Shown: in pieces, positions 36,758-45,995 of the stretch | How the letters are laid out: each line of letters begins with the position of its first letter | Numbering within the stretch: the stretch's first letter is position 1 | Assembly (NCBI RefSeq): GCF_040931995.1 | Contig: NZ_CP162412.1 | Span: forward strand, 806,001 to 870,000 | DNA: 64,000 bases | Direction of reading: 5' to 3' | From: Pelagovum sp. HNIBRBA483 | Lineage (GTDB): Bacteria > Pseudomonadota > Alphaproteobacteria > Rhodobacterales > Rhodobacteraceae | Notes under the pieces: generated by a model | Told to the model about the DNA's origin: nothing | The model's database searches: none | The model's input: the letters and a program-made list of their open reading frames with translations, nothing else | Position numbers and translations under genes: made by a program

Positions 36758-39172
36758 TTATTCAACGCCCCCTTCGGGCAAGGTGGCGAGGATATCTTGC
36801 GCGGCGGCGGTTTGGGGCAGGACGCGATCACCGGCGCTGGTGAGGGCGGTTTCAAGCAATGTTCGTGCCTCTGCGGAGCGGCCCAAGGCGGCGTAGACAA
36901 GGCCGAGCCGCATCTGCACCAAGTTATCCCCGCTTAGCGCCTGTGCGGCTTGTTCGAGATAGGTCACGGCCTCTTCATAATCGCCGCGCTGGTAAGCGAT
37001 CCAGCCATATGTGTCCTGAAAGGCGGGAATGGTGCTGCCGCGGAGGCGGCGGGCGATGGCGTAAGCACGTTCGATTGCGGCGGGGTCGCCTTTGTGTGTT
37101 GAGAGCAGATTGGCAAGATTGTTGGCAAAGAGGAGGTTCTCTGAATTGGCGGCGTAGAGCGCTTCATAGGCGCTGATGGCACCGTCAAGATCGCCGGTTT
37201 GCTCCAAATGACGGGCTTGGGTGAAGCGCAAATCCACATCATTAGGTGACGCGGCGAGGCCCACCGCCAACACGCGGGAGGCATCCTCGACACGCCCTTC
37301 AGCAGAGAGCAGACGGAAATAGGCGCGGACGATCTGGCTGCTGTCAGGGCGCGATTGCAGGAGCGTTTCGTAGAGGGCGATGGCTTCCTCTACCTCGCCT
37401 TCGATGGCGTGGACGCCGGCGCGGAGGTAGATGGCATCAGAGTTATCCGGTGTGCTGGCGAGCACCTCGTCAATGGCCGCGGCGGCGCTGGCGAAATCAC
37501 CGGCGGTGATATGGGCGCGAACGATGGTGGCAAGCCCAGCCGTGCCGTCCGCGCCGCGAGCCATCAGCTCTTCGGCAAAGCGGACGGTGCCAGCGGTGTC
37601 CCGCTCGCGGAGCAGGAGATTGACGGACAGGCTGTTGGCGAGCGTGTCCTCGCCGAGGCGCGAGAGGCGGTTCGCCACATCGCGGCCGCGCAACGTGTCG
37701 CCAAGCTGGAGATACACAGAGCCGAGTTGACGCAGCAGGGCGATGTTTTCGGGTTGAAGGCGCAGGGCGTCGATGATGATGCTTTCGGCGGCGAGCGCGC
37801 GGTCGCGTTCTTGCAGGTAGCGGGCATAGCGCAGGGTTTCGCGCGGGGCGCGGTTTGACATTTCGACCGCGAGGGAGAGCCGTTCGCCAGCCAGTTCGTA
37901 ACTGCCCGCCCGCAGATGGGCGTCTGCCATCAGCATCAGGATCTCGGGGTCTTGCGGCGCTTGATCGAGTGCTTTGCGCAGCGCGAGAATGGCATCGTCG
38001 GGGCGGTCACCTTCGGTGAGCCAGCGGGCTTGCAGCTTAAGCGCGCCAACATGGCCGGAATCGGCGGCAAGCACCTGATCGACTTCGCGTCTGGCGGCGT
38101 CCGGTTGGCCGGCGGCCTCCAGCGCGGTGGCGTAGGTGACGCGGATATCATCGCTGTTATCGCTGTCGTCAGCATCGGCGAGGAGTGCGGCGAAATCGGC
38201 AAGTGCGGCGTCTGCTTCGCCGCTTTCGAAGCGGATGGAGGCTTTCATCGCCTTGAAGATCGCGGCGTCCGGTTGGGCGGCAATGAGGGCATCCAGCTCG
38301 GCGAGCGCGGCATCGGGGCCTTGCGTCCGATTGAGAAAATTGACCACCGCAATCCGGCCGGAGGCATCATCGGAGCGGGCGGCCAGCTCGCGCAGCATCG
38401 CCTCGGCGGCGGCGGGATTGTTGTGGCTTTCGTACCAGTTGATCAGTGTGCCTTGGACATTCGGATCATCTGGAAAGAGGCGGAACATGGTAAGCAGCTG
38501 CTCCTCAACGGCGGCTTGCGGGGCGCTATCGACGAGGATTTGCAGCTTCAAGAGATGCATGGTGAAGGCGGTTTCATCCAGCGCGATGGCGTCCTCGATG
38601 AGGGGCAGTGCGCTGTCAAGCTGATCGGTGGCGACATAATGCCCGATGACGACCTGACGGGCAGTCTGGTTGGTAGGGTCGTCGGCGATCATCGCGGTGA
38701 GTTGAGCGAGCACTTCGGCAACGGCGGCCTGATCGGCGGCGGTGGCGGCGTGACGGTACTGCACCGCGAGCTGGAGTGTTTGCAGCGAGGGATCGGCAGG
38801 CAGGAGCGCTATGCCAGCGGTCATGTGGCGCTCGGTTTCCTGCCAGTCGCGGGCGGAGAAGGCGATCTCGGCCAATTCGCGGCGGCTGGCGCCGTCTTCG
38901 GGATAGAACTCGGCCAGGCGGAGATAATGGGCATAGGCTTCGCTGATCTCGCCGCGATTGCGCTGTATCTCGGCATAGAGGGCGAGCGCCTCGCGGTGGT
39001 CCTCGTCAAGATCGAAGACATTGCGCAATTCGACGAGTGCGCGGGCTTCCTCGCCGCTTTCCAAAAGATCGAGCGCGGATTGGTAGTGCCCCTCGGCGCG
39101 TTCTTCCGCGCTGTCACAGGCGGAGAGGCTGAACGCCGCAGCAATAAAGATCGCAGGAAGCAAGCGGGGCAT
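36758..39172 (-). CDS. TPR-repeat lipoprotein, PrsT-like (exosortase/EPS system)
   Basis: An 804-residue lipoprotein. ATG at 39172 has AAAGGA upstream. The signal peptide [16 protein letters not shown] ends in the lipobox LSAC. The remainder is a continuous array of about 20 tetratricopeptide-like helical hairpins. This matches the PEP-CTERM-system TPR lipoprotein (PrsT) that accompanies exosortase-EPS loci, thought to scaffold the export or assembly machinery at the envelope. It is followed at 1 nt by the exosortase gene, so the two are coupled. The priming glycosyltransferase lies just upstream on the same strand. Confidence 0.9.
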   Translation of the reverse strand: MPRLLPAIFIAAAFSLSACDSAEERAEGHYQSALDLLESGEEARALVELRNVFDLDEDHREALALYAEIQRNRGEISEAYAHYLRLAEFYPEDGASRRELAEIAFSARDWQETERHMTAGIALLPADPSLQTLQLAVQYRHAATAADQAAVAEVLAQLTAMIADDPTNQTARQVVIGHYVATDQLDSALPLIEDAIALDETAFTMHLLKLQILVDSAPQAAVEEQLLTMFRLFPDDPNVQGTLINWYESHNNPAAAEAMLRELAARSDDASGRIAVVNFLNRTQGPDAALAELDALIAAQPDAAIFKAMKASIRFESGEADAALADFAALLADADDSDNSDDIRVTYATALEAAGQPDAARREVDQVLAADSGHVGALKLQARWLTEGDRPDDAILALRKALDQAPQDPEILMLMADAHLRAGSYELAGERLSLAVEMSNRAPRETLRYARYLQERDRALAAESIIIDALRLQPENIALLRQLGSVYLQLGDTLRGRDVANRLSRLGEDTLANSLSVNLLLRERDTAGTVRFAEELMARGADGTAGLATIVRAHITAGDFASAAAAIDEVLASTPDNSDAIYLRAGVHAIEGEVEEAIALYETLLQSRPDSSQIVRAYFRLLSAEGRVEDASRVLAVGLAASPNDVDLRFTQARHLEQTGDLDGAISAYEALYAANSENLLFANNLANLLSTHKGDPAAIERAYAIARRLRGSTIPAFQDTYGWIAYQRGDYEEAVTYLEQAAQALSGDNLVQMRLGLVYAALGRSAEARTLLETALTSAGDRVLPQTAAAQDILATLPEGGVE

Positions 39173-39224
39173 GAGGCGGTCCTTTGTCAGCTCAACGAAC
39201 AGGCGGTGCGCTGGTGTCAGACTG

Positions 39225-39908
39225 TCAGCGCCCCGTACATTTAAACACAACACCGATGGTCGCGACCAGAAGTTGAAGATCTGTCAGGAGCGAAACCGAC
39301 TGCCGGTAGCGGAAATCGTAAATGGCGCGTTCCTTGAATAGCGTCTCGTTACGATCCGAAACCTGCCATGGGCCGGTCATTCCCGGAAGCGCGCCGAAGT
39401 AGAACGGGCCGGGATACATGCCTTCCTGATCGGGAGTCATCGGGCGTGGGCCAACGAGGCTCATATCGCCGCGCAGGACGTTCCAAAGCTGTGGAAGTTC
39501 ATCAAGGGAGGATTGCCGCAACACCCGACCGAACGGTGTGATGCGCGGATCGTTGTCCAGCTTTTGCACGGCGTCCCAGATGCGGCGCTCATCGGGATTG
39601 GCAGCGAGGTACGTTTCGAGCAATTCGTCAGCGCCTTTGACCATGCTGCGCAGTTTCCACATGCGGAACTTCTTACCGTTCACGCCGGTGCGCATCTGCG
39701 AGTAAAACGGATTTGATCCGTCGAGGCTGATCAGCAGTGCAAGGATCAGCACAACAGGAACGGCGATCGGCGCCATCAGCAGCACCAGCACGATATCAAA
39801 AAGGCGCTTGCCTATCATAGCGTACACACCGGCGGGCCGACGCTCGGCCGTTGGTTGGTACATCATCGGCGCTGCGGGCGGCAGGCCTTTCGAAAAGTGG
39901 ATAGTCAT
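39225..39908 (-). CDS. undecaprenyl-phosphate sugar-1-phosphate transferase (bacterial sugar transferase)
   Basis: About 227 residues. A single hydrophobic segment (KRLFDIVLVLLMAPIAVPVVL) precedes the catalytic domain with KKFRMWKLRSMV, the FGRVLRQSSLDELPQLWNVL core with its DE pair, and MSLVGPRP. These are the PF02397 signatures of WcaJ/ExoY-type priming transferases that put the first sugar phosphate onto the lipid carrier. It lacks the N-terminal transmembrane domain of long WcaJ forms, as in ExoY. Start is uncertain: ATG 39908 chosen, 39920 and 39941 possible. It is first of a minus-strand operon with the TPR lipoprotein and exosortase. Confidence 0.92.
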   Translation of the reverse strand: MTIHFSKGLPPAAPMMYQPTAERRPAGVYAMIGKRLFDIVLVLLMAPIAVPVVLILALLISLDGSNPFYSQMRTGVNGKKFRMWKLRSMVKGADELLETYLAANPDERRIWDAVQKLDNDPRITPFGRVLRQSSLDELPQLWNVLRGDMSLVGPRPMTPDQEGMYPGPFYFGALPGMTGPWQVSDRNETLFKERAIYDFRYRQSVSLLTDLQLLVATIGVVFKCTGR

Positions 39909-40304
39909 AACCCAACCCATCCAAACAAAATTTAAATACACGTCAGAAGTATGACGTACTATGCAGACGCATATGCGTCCGTGCCCACCTGTGATGAAAA
40001 TACCTTATTGGCAGCATTTCCAAACTTTCCCCGCCACAATGTTACCAAGATTTAGCCACAATGCTATAAACTTTTTCTACCCAAAGGTTGTGTTTTGCAT
40101 TTTAAAATTAAAGGTTTAGAAACAAATCAGCGATACAATCAAGGATTGTGCTCAATCTGCGGACAGTGCGTCAGATTGTGTCCCAAGGAATGCGAATCCT
40201 CGTGCGGTACGCCGCGATTCTTGCCAAAACGGCATCTGTTAATACTGTGAGTGCGCTGATGTCCGAGCGCGTTTGGTTCTGGTTTTGCAGGTGGAAGGGG
40301 TAGG
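39909..40304. promoter_or_regulatory. AT-rich divergent regulatory region of the EPS operons
   Basis: About 400 bp, far more AT-rich than its surroundings, with no supported gene. It holds dyad ACGTCA-N6-TGACGT (39940-39957), a perfect 14-bp palindrome GACGCATATGCGTC (39966-39979), and the 12-bp direct repeat GCCACAATGTTA/GCCACAATGCTA at 40033 and 40055 (22-bp spacing). The hexamer recurs inverted as ATTGTG at 40145 and 40175, and dyad ACAATC-AAG-GATTGT spans 40135-40149. It separates the priming-transferase/exosortase operon from the beta-helix/chain-length operon. Confidence 0.7.
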
Positions 40305-41606
40305 ATGTTTCCGAGGTGGATGCTGCTTCTTTCGGCGCTGATGGCGCTGTCTGCCGGTACCGCCACCGCGCAGCGGTTTCATTATGTGGTACCGCCGGAC
40401 CACCCTGCGAGCGTATCGCCAGACGGCTCGGCAGATGCGCCGTGGCAGGGGGTGGATGCTGCTTTGGAAGCGGCAAAGGGCGGCGATATCATCCTGCTCA
40501 ATGACGGGGCCTACGGTGCCTTGCGGCTGCGGAACGTGATGTTTGACCTGCCGGTGTTGATCCAGTCGCTCAACGGTAAGAACGCGCATTTTGATTTTAT
40601 CTGGATCGACGGTGAAAGCCGGAACCTGAGCTTCCGCAATCTGAGTGTCTGGAAGGACACTGATGCCACGACGCAATATCAGAGCCTTGTGCAATCTGGT
40701 GCGGACACGGCGTGGCTGACCTTCGAGGGGCTCGATATTCGCGGGCGCGGCGCGGAGGCAGACAGTTACCTGACGTGGACTGCCGACGAATGGCGGGAGG
40801 CGCAAAGCGCCGTGTTGCTGCGCGGCGATGACAGCTTGGTGCGAGATTGCCTGATCAGGGGGGTCGGCATGGGAATTGCGCTGTCCGGTGACAGATCGGA
40901 AGCGGTTGGTAATTTTATCGAGGGGTTTGCCGGTGACGGGCTGCGGGCGATTGGGGATTTCAACCGCTTGGCAGGGAATTTCGTGATGAACAATGTCGTG
41001 GTGGACGAAAACCACGATGATGGCATCCAGTCATGGGCGACGGAGGGAGCGGTGCGGGCGCTGGTGATAGAAGGCAACCGGATCTTCGAGTGGACGGGGC
41101 CGGAGGCGCACCCGCTGCGCGGCCCGCTGCAAGGGATCGGCTTGTTTGACGGGTTCTTTGACGGGCTGACGATCCGCAACAATCTGGTGGAGGTGAGTGC
41201 GTGGCATGGCATCTCTGTCTATGGCGGGCGGGGGGTTGATATCGTCAATAATACCGTTGTGCCGCGTGCGAGCGAGGGGGCGTCGCTGCCTTGGATCGGG
41301 GTGTTTGCGCATAAGAACGGCGTTGAGGCGCGTGATGTGCGGGTCGCCAATAATGTTGCGCCGCGGTTTAACATGAAGCCGGATGCGTCTCGTAATATCC
41401 TCTACCGTAACAATTTCCGCCTGATTGCGGTGGAGCTGAGCTTTGCCGATCCGGTGGCGGGGGATTTTCGTCCGCGCGAAGGGAGCGCCTTGATTGATGC
41501 AGGAGACGCCGATCTTGCGCCGCCTGCCGATATCGACGGGGTTCTGCGCCGGATGCACGGTGCGCCCGATATTGGCGCGTTCGAGTTGGCATCGGGGAGC
41601 GAGTGA
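40305..41606 (+). CDS. secreted right-handed parallel beta-helix protein (EPS lyase/epimerase-like)
   Basis: A 433-residue protein with a signal peptide (MLLLSALMALSAGTATA, cleaved before QRFHY). The sequence SPDGSADAPWQGVDAALEAAKGGDIILL is the typical start of periplasmic beta-helix proteins, followed by NosD-like rungs such as GNFIEGFAGDGLRAIGDFN, IVNNTVV and VRVANNV. The end, DIDGVLRRMHGAPDIGAFE, is the common C-terminal cap. Its position in an EPS operon suggests polysaccharide lyase or epimerase editing in the periplasm. No catalytic residues can be assigned with confidence. Confidence 0.84.
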   Translation: MFPRWMLLLSALMALSAGTATAQRFHYVVPPDHPASVSPDGSADAPWQGVDAALEAAKGGDIILLNDGAYGALRLRNVMFDLPVLIQSLNGKNAHFDFIWIDGESRNLSFRNLSVWKDTDATTQYQSLVQSGADTAWLTFEGLDIRGRGAEADSYLTWTADEWREAQSAVLLRGDDSLVRDCLIRGVGMGIALSGDRSEAVGNFIEGFAGDGLRAIGDFNRLAGNFVMNNVVVDENHDDGIQSWATEGAVRALVIEGNRIFEWTGPEAHPLRGPLQGIGLFDGFFDGLTIRNNLVEVSAWHGISVYGGRGVDIVNNTVVPRASEGASLPWIGVFAHKNGVEARDVRVANNVAPRFNMKPDASRNILYRNNFRLIAVELSFADPVAGDFRPREGSALIDAGDADLAPPADIDGVLRRMHGAPDIGAFELASGSE

Positions 41607-41705
41607 TGGGCGCCAAGTGGACACAGCGTTGCGAAGGCGAGAGATTGAGCTTTCACAAAAGCGCCGGTAGCGTTGTGATACGCGCAGATAGGAATGATAC
41701 GGGTA

Positions 41706-42593
41706 ATGGCCAGCACACTTGATATATATACGGGCCATTTTGGGCTGAAGGAGCGGCCCTTTGCGCTGGCGCCAGACCCCGACTACCTGTTCTGGTCAGC
41801 GCAGCACGAACGCGCCTATACGATGATCGAATACGGAATCCTGACACGCGCCCCGATCACGGTGATCACCGGCGATATCGGGGCAGGTAAAACGACGCTC
41901 GTGCATTATGTGATGAAAAGCATGGACGAAGACCTGACATTCGCTCTGGTGTCGAATGTGCAAGGCGGGCGCGGTGACTTGCTGCGATGGGTGTTGCAGG
42001 CGCTGGATCAAGAGGCGCGAGGCACTGACTATGTTGATCTGTTCGGGCAATTACAGGACTTCCTGATCGCGGAATACGCTGCCGGGCGGCGCACGGTGCT
42101 GATCTTTGACGAGGCGCAAGCACTTGAGCGGGAGATGTTGGAGGAGTTGCGCATGCTCACCAATATCAACGTGGGCAAGGATGACCTGCTGCAACTGATC
42201 CTCGTGGGCCAGCCAGAATTGCGCGACAACATTCGCAATGGTGGACTGACGCAGCTGGCGCAGAGGATCACTGCGAGTTTTCATCTGACGCCGATGGAGG
42301 CCACGACCGTGCGCAAATATGTGGATCACCGCCTCAAGGTAGCGGGCGGTTCGGGCAAGATCTTCAGTTCGGAGGCGATCAAGCTGGTGGTTGATGTCTC
42401 GCGCGGGGTGCCGCGATTGGTTAATCAGGTTTGCGATCTGGCGATGGTGTATGCGTTCTCCGAGGGGAAGAGCACTGTAGAGCCATGGATGATACAGAAT
42501 GCCATGCGGGATGGCGCTTTTTGGTACAGCGTTGATCTGCCTGAAAGCGCCGCGTCGCAGAGCGCCACGACAGCCTACCGGAGCGCGACGTGA
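41706..42593 (+). CDS. ExeA-like AAA ATPase associated with exosortase/EPS system
   Basis: A 295-residue ATPase. ATG 41706 gives MASTLDIYTGHFGLKERPF, the FGLxxxPF entry of GspA/ExeA-type ATPases. Walker A is TGDIGAGKTTL, Walker B is TVLIFDEAQAL, and the sensor region is LILVGQPEL. The C-terminal membrane-anchored part of full ExeA is absent, matching the short ATPases found in XrtA-type EPS clusters. It presumably powers or gates assembly at the inner membrane. Its TGA overlaps the GTG start of the chain-length gene. Confidence 0.88.
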   Translation: MASTLDIYTGHFGLKERPFALAPDPDYLFWSAQHERAYTMIEYGILTRAPITVITGDIGAGKTTLVHYVMKSMDEDLTFALVSNVQGGRGDLLRWVLQALDQEARGTDYVDLFGQLQDFLIAEYAAGRRTVLIFDEAQALEREMLEELRMLTNINVGKDDLLQLILVGQPELRDNIRNGGLTQLAQRITASFHLTPMEATTVRKYVDHRLKVAGGSGKIFSSEAIKLVVDVSRGVPRLVNQVCDLAMVYAFSEGKSTVEPWMIQNAMRDGAFWYSVDLPESAASQSATTAYRSAT

Positions 42594-44158
42594 CGGAGCT
42601 GGATCTCAAGTTCTATTTCTCGCTCTTCTTGCGGCGCTTGCATTATTTCGTTGCGGTGACGCTGCTGATCTCGGTGCTGGGGATCATGGTCAGCTATGTG
42701 TTGCCGCCGGTGTTCCGTGCCGAGGCGCTCCTGTTGGTGGAATCGCCGCAGATACCGGATGAAATGGCCGAGTCGACCGTGCGGACCGCCGCGCCGGAGC
42801 AGTTGGAGATTATCAAGCAGCGGCTCTTGACGCGGGCGGAACTGCTGGACCTGTCGCGGGAGTTCGAGATCCACCGGCGGGCGGGGTTCAGCCCTGATGA
42901 AATCGTCGCAGATATGCGCGACCGTATCCGCATCAGCCTGCCCGGAGTGCGGGATGTGGCGATCTTTGTGACAGTCTCTTTCGATGCGCCGACCGCGCTG
43001 CTCTCGGCGCGGGTAACGAACGAGCTTGTCACCCGAATACTGGCTGAAAACGTGGCGCTGCGCACCGGCGTGGCGGGGCAGACACTTGACTTTTTCGAAC
43101 AAGAGGTCGAGCGACTGACTGATGAACTGGCCGTCCAGGGCGCAAGAATTACAGAATTCAAACAATTACACGAGGGCGCGCTGCCGGATAGCCTTGACTA
43201 CCGGCGCAACCGTCTGGTGGCGCTTCAAGAGCGGCATTTGCAGGGGGAGCGGGAGTTTGACCGGCTGCGCGAGCGCCGCGAGCGGTTGATCGAAATCTAC
43301 CAGCGGACAGGTCAGGTGGCGCTGGAAGGCACCGGCACTTCCGCCGATGAACGCAGGCTGCGTGATTTGGAACTGGAACTCGAACAGGTGCGGGAATTCC
43401 TGAACCCAGAAAACCCCCGCATTCGCATCCGCATCCAGACGCTGGAACGGCAGATCGAAGCGTTGCGCGCCAGTGTGACCGGCGTGGACGGGCAGGGCGC
43501 GGACGGGATGACGGCCTATGATCTGCAAATGGCGGATATCGACGGGCAAATCGCCTATCTGGAAGAGCAGCAAGAAGCGCTCGCCACAGAGATCGCGGCG
43601 CTTGAAGCAGCGCTCGAAGCGACGCCCGCCAATGCCATCGCGCTCGATGTGTTGGAACGGGATTACGAGAACATCCGCCTGCAATATTCGCAAGCGGCGG
43701 ACCGGCTGGCGCAAGCGATTACCGGCGACCGGATTGAAGCGCTTTCCAAGGGGCAGCGGATCACGGTGATTGAGCAGGCAGTGGTACCAGACGAGCCGGC
43801 GAGCCCCAACCGCCCCCTGATCGCGCTGGGCAGTGTTGCGCTGGGTATGGCGGCAGGCGCGGCGCTGGTGGCGGCGATCGAACTCCTGAACCGCGCGATC
43901 CGGCGGCCAGCTGACCTGACCAATGCGCTGGGCATCACGCCGTTTGCCACGATCCCCTATATCAGGACGGAAGAGGAGATCAGGCGGCGGCGGGTGGTTA
44001 TGATCACGGTGCTGGTGTTCGGCGTCGTTGGACTGCCGCTGTTGGTGCTTTCTGTGCATATATTCTATCTGCCGATTGATCTGTTGATCGACAAAATCAT
44101 GGATGCGGCTGGGATTTCGGGCTTTCTGGAGCGGGTCCGTATGGGACGGGGGGGATAG
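42590..44158 (+). CDS. polysaccharide chain-length determinant (Wzz/GumC family)
   Basis: A 522-residue inner-membrane co-polymerase starting with GTG at 42590. Transmembrane helix 1 is at about residues 18-38 (YFVAVTLLISVLGIMVSYVLP), then a Wzz domain and a long periplasmic coiled coil (about 180-400). A second helix (LIALGSVALGMAAGAALVAAIELL) comes near residue 410, and an unusual additional hydrophobic segment (VVMITVLVFGVVGLPLLVLSV) near 470. It controls EPS chain length together with the BY-kinase encoded next. Confidence 0.9.
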   Translation: MTELDLKFYFSLFLRRLHYFVAVTLLISVLGIMVSYVLPPVFRAEALLLVESPQIPDEMAESTVRTAAPEQLEIIKQRLLTRAELLDLSREFEIHRRAGFSPDEIVADMRDRIRISLPGVRDVAIFVTVSFDAPTALLSARVTNELVTRILAENVALRTGVAGQTLDFFEQEVERLTDELAVQGARITEFKQLHEGALPDSLDYRRNRLVALQERHLQGEREFDRLRERRERLIEIYQRTGQVALEGTGTSADERRLRDLELELEQVREFLNPENPRIRIRIQTLERQIEALRASVTGVDGQGADGMTAYDLQMADIDGQIAYLEEQQEALATEIAALEAALEATPANAIALDVLERDYENIRLQYSQAADRLAQAITGDRIEALSKGQRITVIEQAVVPDEPASPNRPLIALGSVALGMAAGAALVAAIELLNRAIRRPADLTNALGITPFATIPYIRTEEEIRRRRVVMITVLVFGVVGLPLLVLSVHIFYLPIDLLIDKIMDAAGISGFLERVRMGRGG

Positions 44159-44167
44159 GAGGCGCGC

Positions 44168-45046
44168 ATGGAAAAGATCAGAGCAGCGATCGAAAAAGCG
44201 CGGGCCGAGCGAGAGCTGCGCGCTGAAATGCGCGAACGGGAGTTTGCCGCTGAAGGGGGCGAGAGCCGAAGCGGTGGCCGTCGCCGTGCGACGCCGCTGG
44301 AAATCGAGGAAGAACGGTCTGACAGCGCGGAGAGCGCGTGGCAACGATTGCCGCGCTTCGAGCCTGCGCGGGATCTGGCACGGCGCAACCGGCTTGTGGG
44401 CCTCGCAGGCGGTGCTGATGCGGTGCCGTTCGAGGTGTTGCGGACGCGGTTGTTGAAAAGCGTGGTGACGAATAACTGGCGGCGCATTGCGATCACGTCT
44501 CCGACGGCGGGATGTGGGAAGACGACAACCTGCCTCAATCTTGCTTTCAGCTTGTCGCGCCTGCCGGAAGTAAAAACCCTGCTGATCGAGGCCGACATGC
44601 GCCGCCCGGCGATGCGCGGTTTGCTGGGTTTGGAAGCGGCGCATGAGATATCGGCGGTGTTGGCGGGCGACGCGCAGGCGGAGGATCACCTTGTGCGGAT
44701 GCAGTCCAATCTGGCGGTTGGCACGAATGCACAGCCCGTGATGAATCCGGCTGAGATCCTGATGGGCTCGAAGGTTGGGGAGAAGATCACCGAGGTCGAG
44801 CTGGCCTATGAGCCGACACTGATCATCTTTGATATGCCACCGATGCTTGCGGGTGACGATACGCTGGGATTCCTTAATCAGGTGGATGCGGTGATGTTGA
44901 TCGGTGCGGTTGAAACGACGTCGATCAAGGAGATCGACATTTGCGAACGTCAGATTGCAGAGCATACGAATGTGCTGGGAGTGGTGTTGAATAAGTGCCG
45001 CTATGCCGAGCACGGGCAGGAATACGGCTATTATGACTATGCCTGA
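44168..45046 (+). CDS. BY-kinase, tyrosine autokinase (CpsD/CapB-like)
   Basis: A 292-residue cytoplasmic bacterial tyrosine kinase. Residues 1-75 are a charged linker; Walker A is SPTAGCGKTT (111-120), Walker A' is LLIEADMRRP and Walker B is TLIIFDMPPM. The C-terminus EYGYYDYA is the expected tyrosine cluster for trans-autophosphorylation. It partners with the adjacent Wzz/GumC protein, as in XrtA-associated autokinase clusters, and regulates EPS polymerisation. Its 3' end overlaps the next GT2 start by 14 nt. Confidence 0.92.
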   Translation: MEKIRAAIEKARAERELRAEMREREFAAEGGESRSGGRRRATPLEIEEERSDSAESAWQRLPRFEPARDLARRNRLVGLAGGADAVPFEVLRTRLLKSVVTNNWRRIAITSPTAGCGKTTTCLNLAFSLSRLPEVKTLLIEADMRRPAMRGLLGLEAAHEISAVLAGDAQAEDHLVRMQSNLAVGTNAQPVMNPAEILMGSKVGEKITEVELAYEPTLIIFDMPPMLAGDDTLGFLNQVDAVMLIGAVETTSIKEIDICERQIAEHTNVLGVVLNKCRYAEHGQEYGYYDYA

Positions 45047-45995
45047 GCGGGATGATCGGGCCGCTGGTGGGCCGGTGATCTCGGTCATTGTGATCAGCTA
45101 CAATACGCGGGACATGACGCTGGACTGCCTCCGCTCGGTCGTGGCGGTGACGCGCGTATCCCATGAGGTGATCGTGGTGGACAATGCGTCCTCCGATGGG
45201 TCGGCGGAAGCGATTGCGGCTGCATTCCCCAATATCCGGTTGATTGCATCGGAAGAGAACCTTGGCTTCGCGGTGGCGAACAACCTCGCAGCGCGGGAGG
45301 CGCGCGGGGAATATGTGCTGCTGCTGAACCCCGATACGGTGGTGTTGAACCGTGCGTTGGATAAGCTGGTGGCATTTGCACAAGCGCGGTCAGATGCGCG
45401 GGTTTGGGGCGGACGAACGCTCTATGCCGATGGCAGTTTGAATGCGACCTCCTGTTGGGGGCGGATGACGCTCTGGAGCCTCTTTTGCTATGCGCTGTTG
45501 CTCAACACGATCTGGCCGCGTGTGGCGCTGTTCAATCCTGAAAGCTACGCCGGCTGGCCGCGCGATACTGTGCGGGAGGTCGACATCGTGACGGGCTGTT
45601 TGCTGCTGATGAAGCGGGCTGACTGGGATGTGCTCGCAGGGTTTTCGCCTGTCTTCTTCATGTATGGGGAGGATGCCGATCTGTGTTTGCGAGCGCGGCG
45701 GGTGCTGGGCGCGCGGCCGGTGATCACGCCGGAAGCGGAGATCATCCATTACGGCGGGGCATCCGAGGCGGTGCGGGCCGATAAGATGGTGCGTTTGCTA
45801 CGGGCAAAGGTGACGCTGATTAGGCTGTATTTCCCGAAAGTACTGCGCCCGCTGGCGCTATGGTTCCTGAATGCGGGGGTGAATAACAGGCATCGCGCGG
45901 CGCGTTTGGGGCATGCGGTGCTGAAGCGCGGTGATGCGGCGGTTTGGGCCGAGATCCGCGCGCGGCGGGGTGAGTGGGGGCAGGGGTTTGAGTGA
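45033..45995 (+). CDS. glycosyltransferase family 2 (rhamnosyltransferase-like)
   Basis: A 320-residue GT-A enzyme. ISVIVISYNTRDMTLDCLRS starts the nucleotide-sugar-binding fold; VDNASSDGSAEAI, LLLNPDTVV (DxD-like metal site) and FMYGEDADLCLRARR (ED catalytic region) are all present. This arrangement is typical of WbbL-like rhamnosyltransferases. ATG 45033 or 45039 is the likely start, within the 3' end of the kinase gene, so translation is coupled. It adds a sugar to the growing lipid-linked EPS repeat on the cytoplasmic face. Confidence 0.9.
   Translation: MTMPERDDRAAGGPVISVIVISYNTRDMTLDCLRSVVAVTRVSHEVIVVDNASSDGSAEAIAAAFPNIRLIASEENLGFAVANNLAAREARGEYVLLLNPDTVVLNRALDKLVAFAQARSDARVWGGRTLYADGSLNATSCWGRMTLWSLFCYALLLNTIWPRVALFNPESYAGWPRDTVREVDIVTGCLLLMKRADWDVLAGFSPVFFMYGEDADLCLRARRVLGARPVITPEAEIIHYGGASEAVRADKMVRLLRAKVTLIRLYFPKVLRPLALWFLNAGVNNRHRAARLGHAVLKRGDAAVWAEIRARRGEWGQGFE

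Noticed and set aside
43166-45088. 640-codon minus-strand frame opposite the Wzz-like and kinase genes
   Set aside because: His/Arg-rich translation typical of antisense frames in GC-rich DNA; the plus strand carries two full recognised domains.
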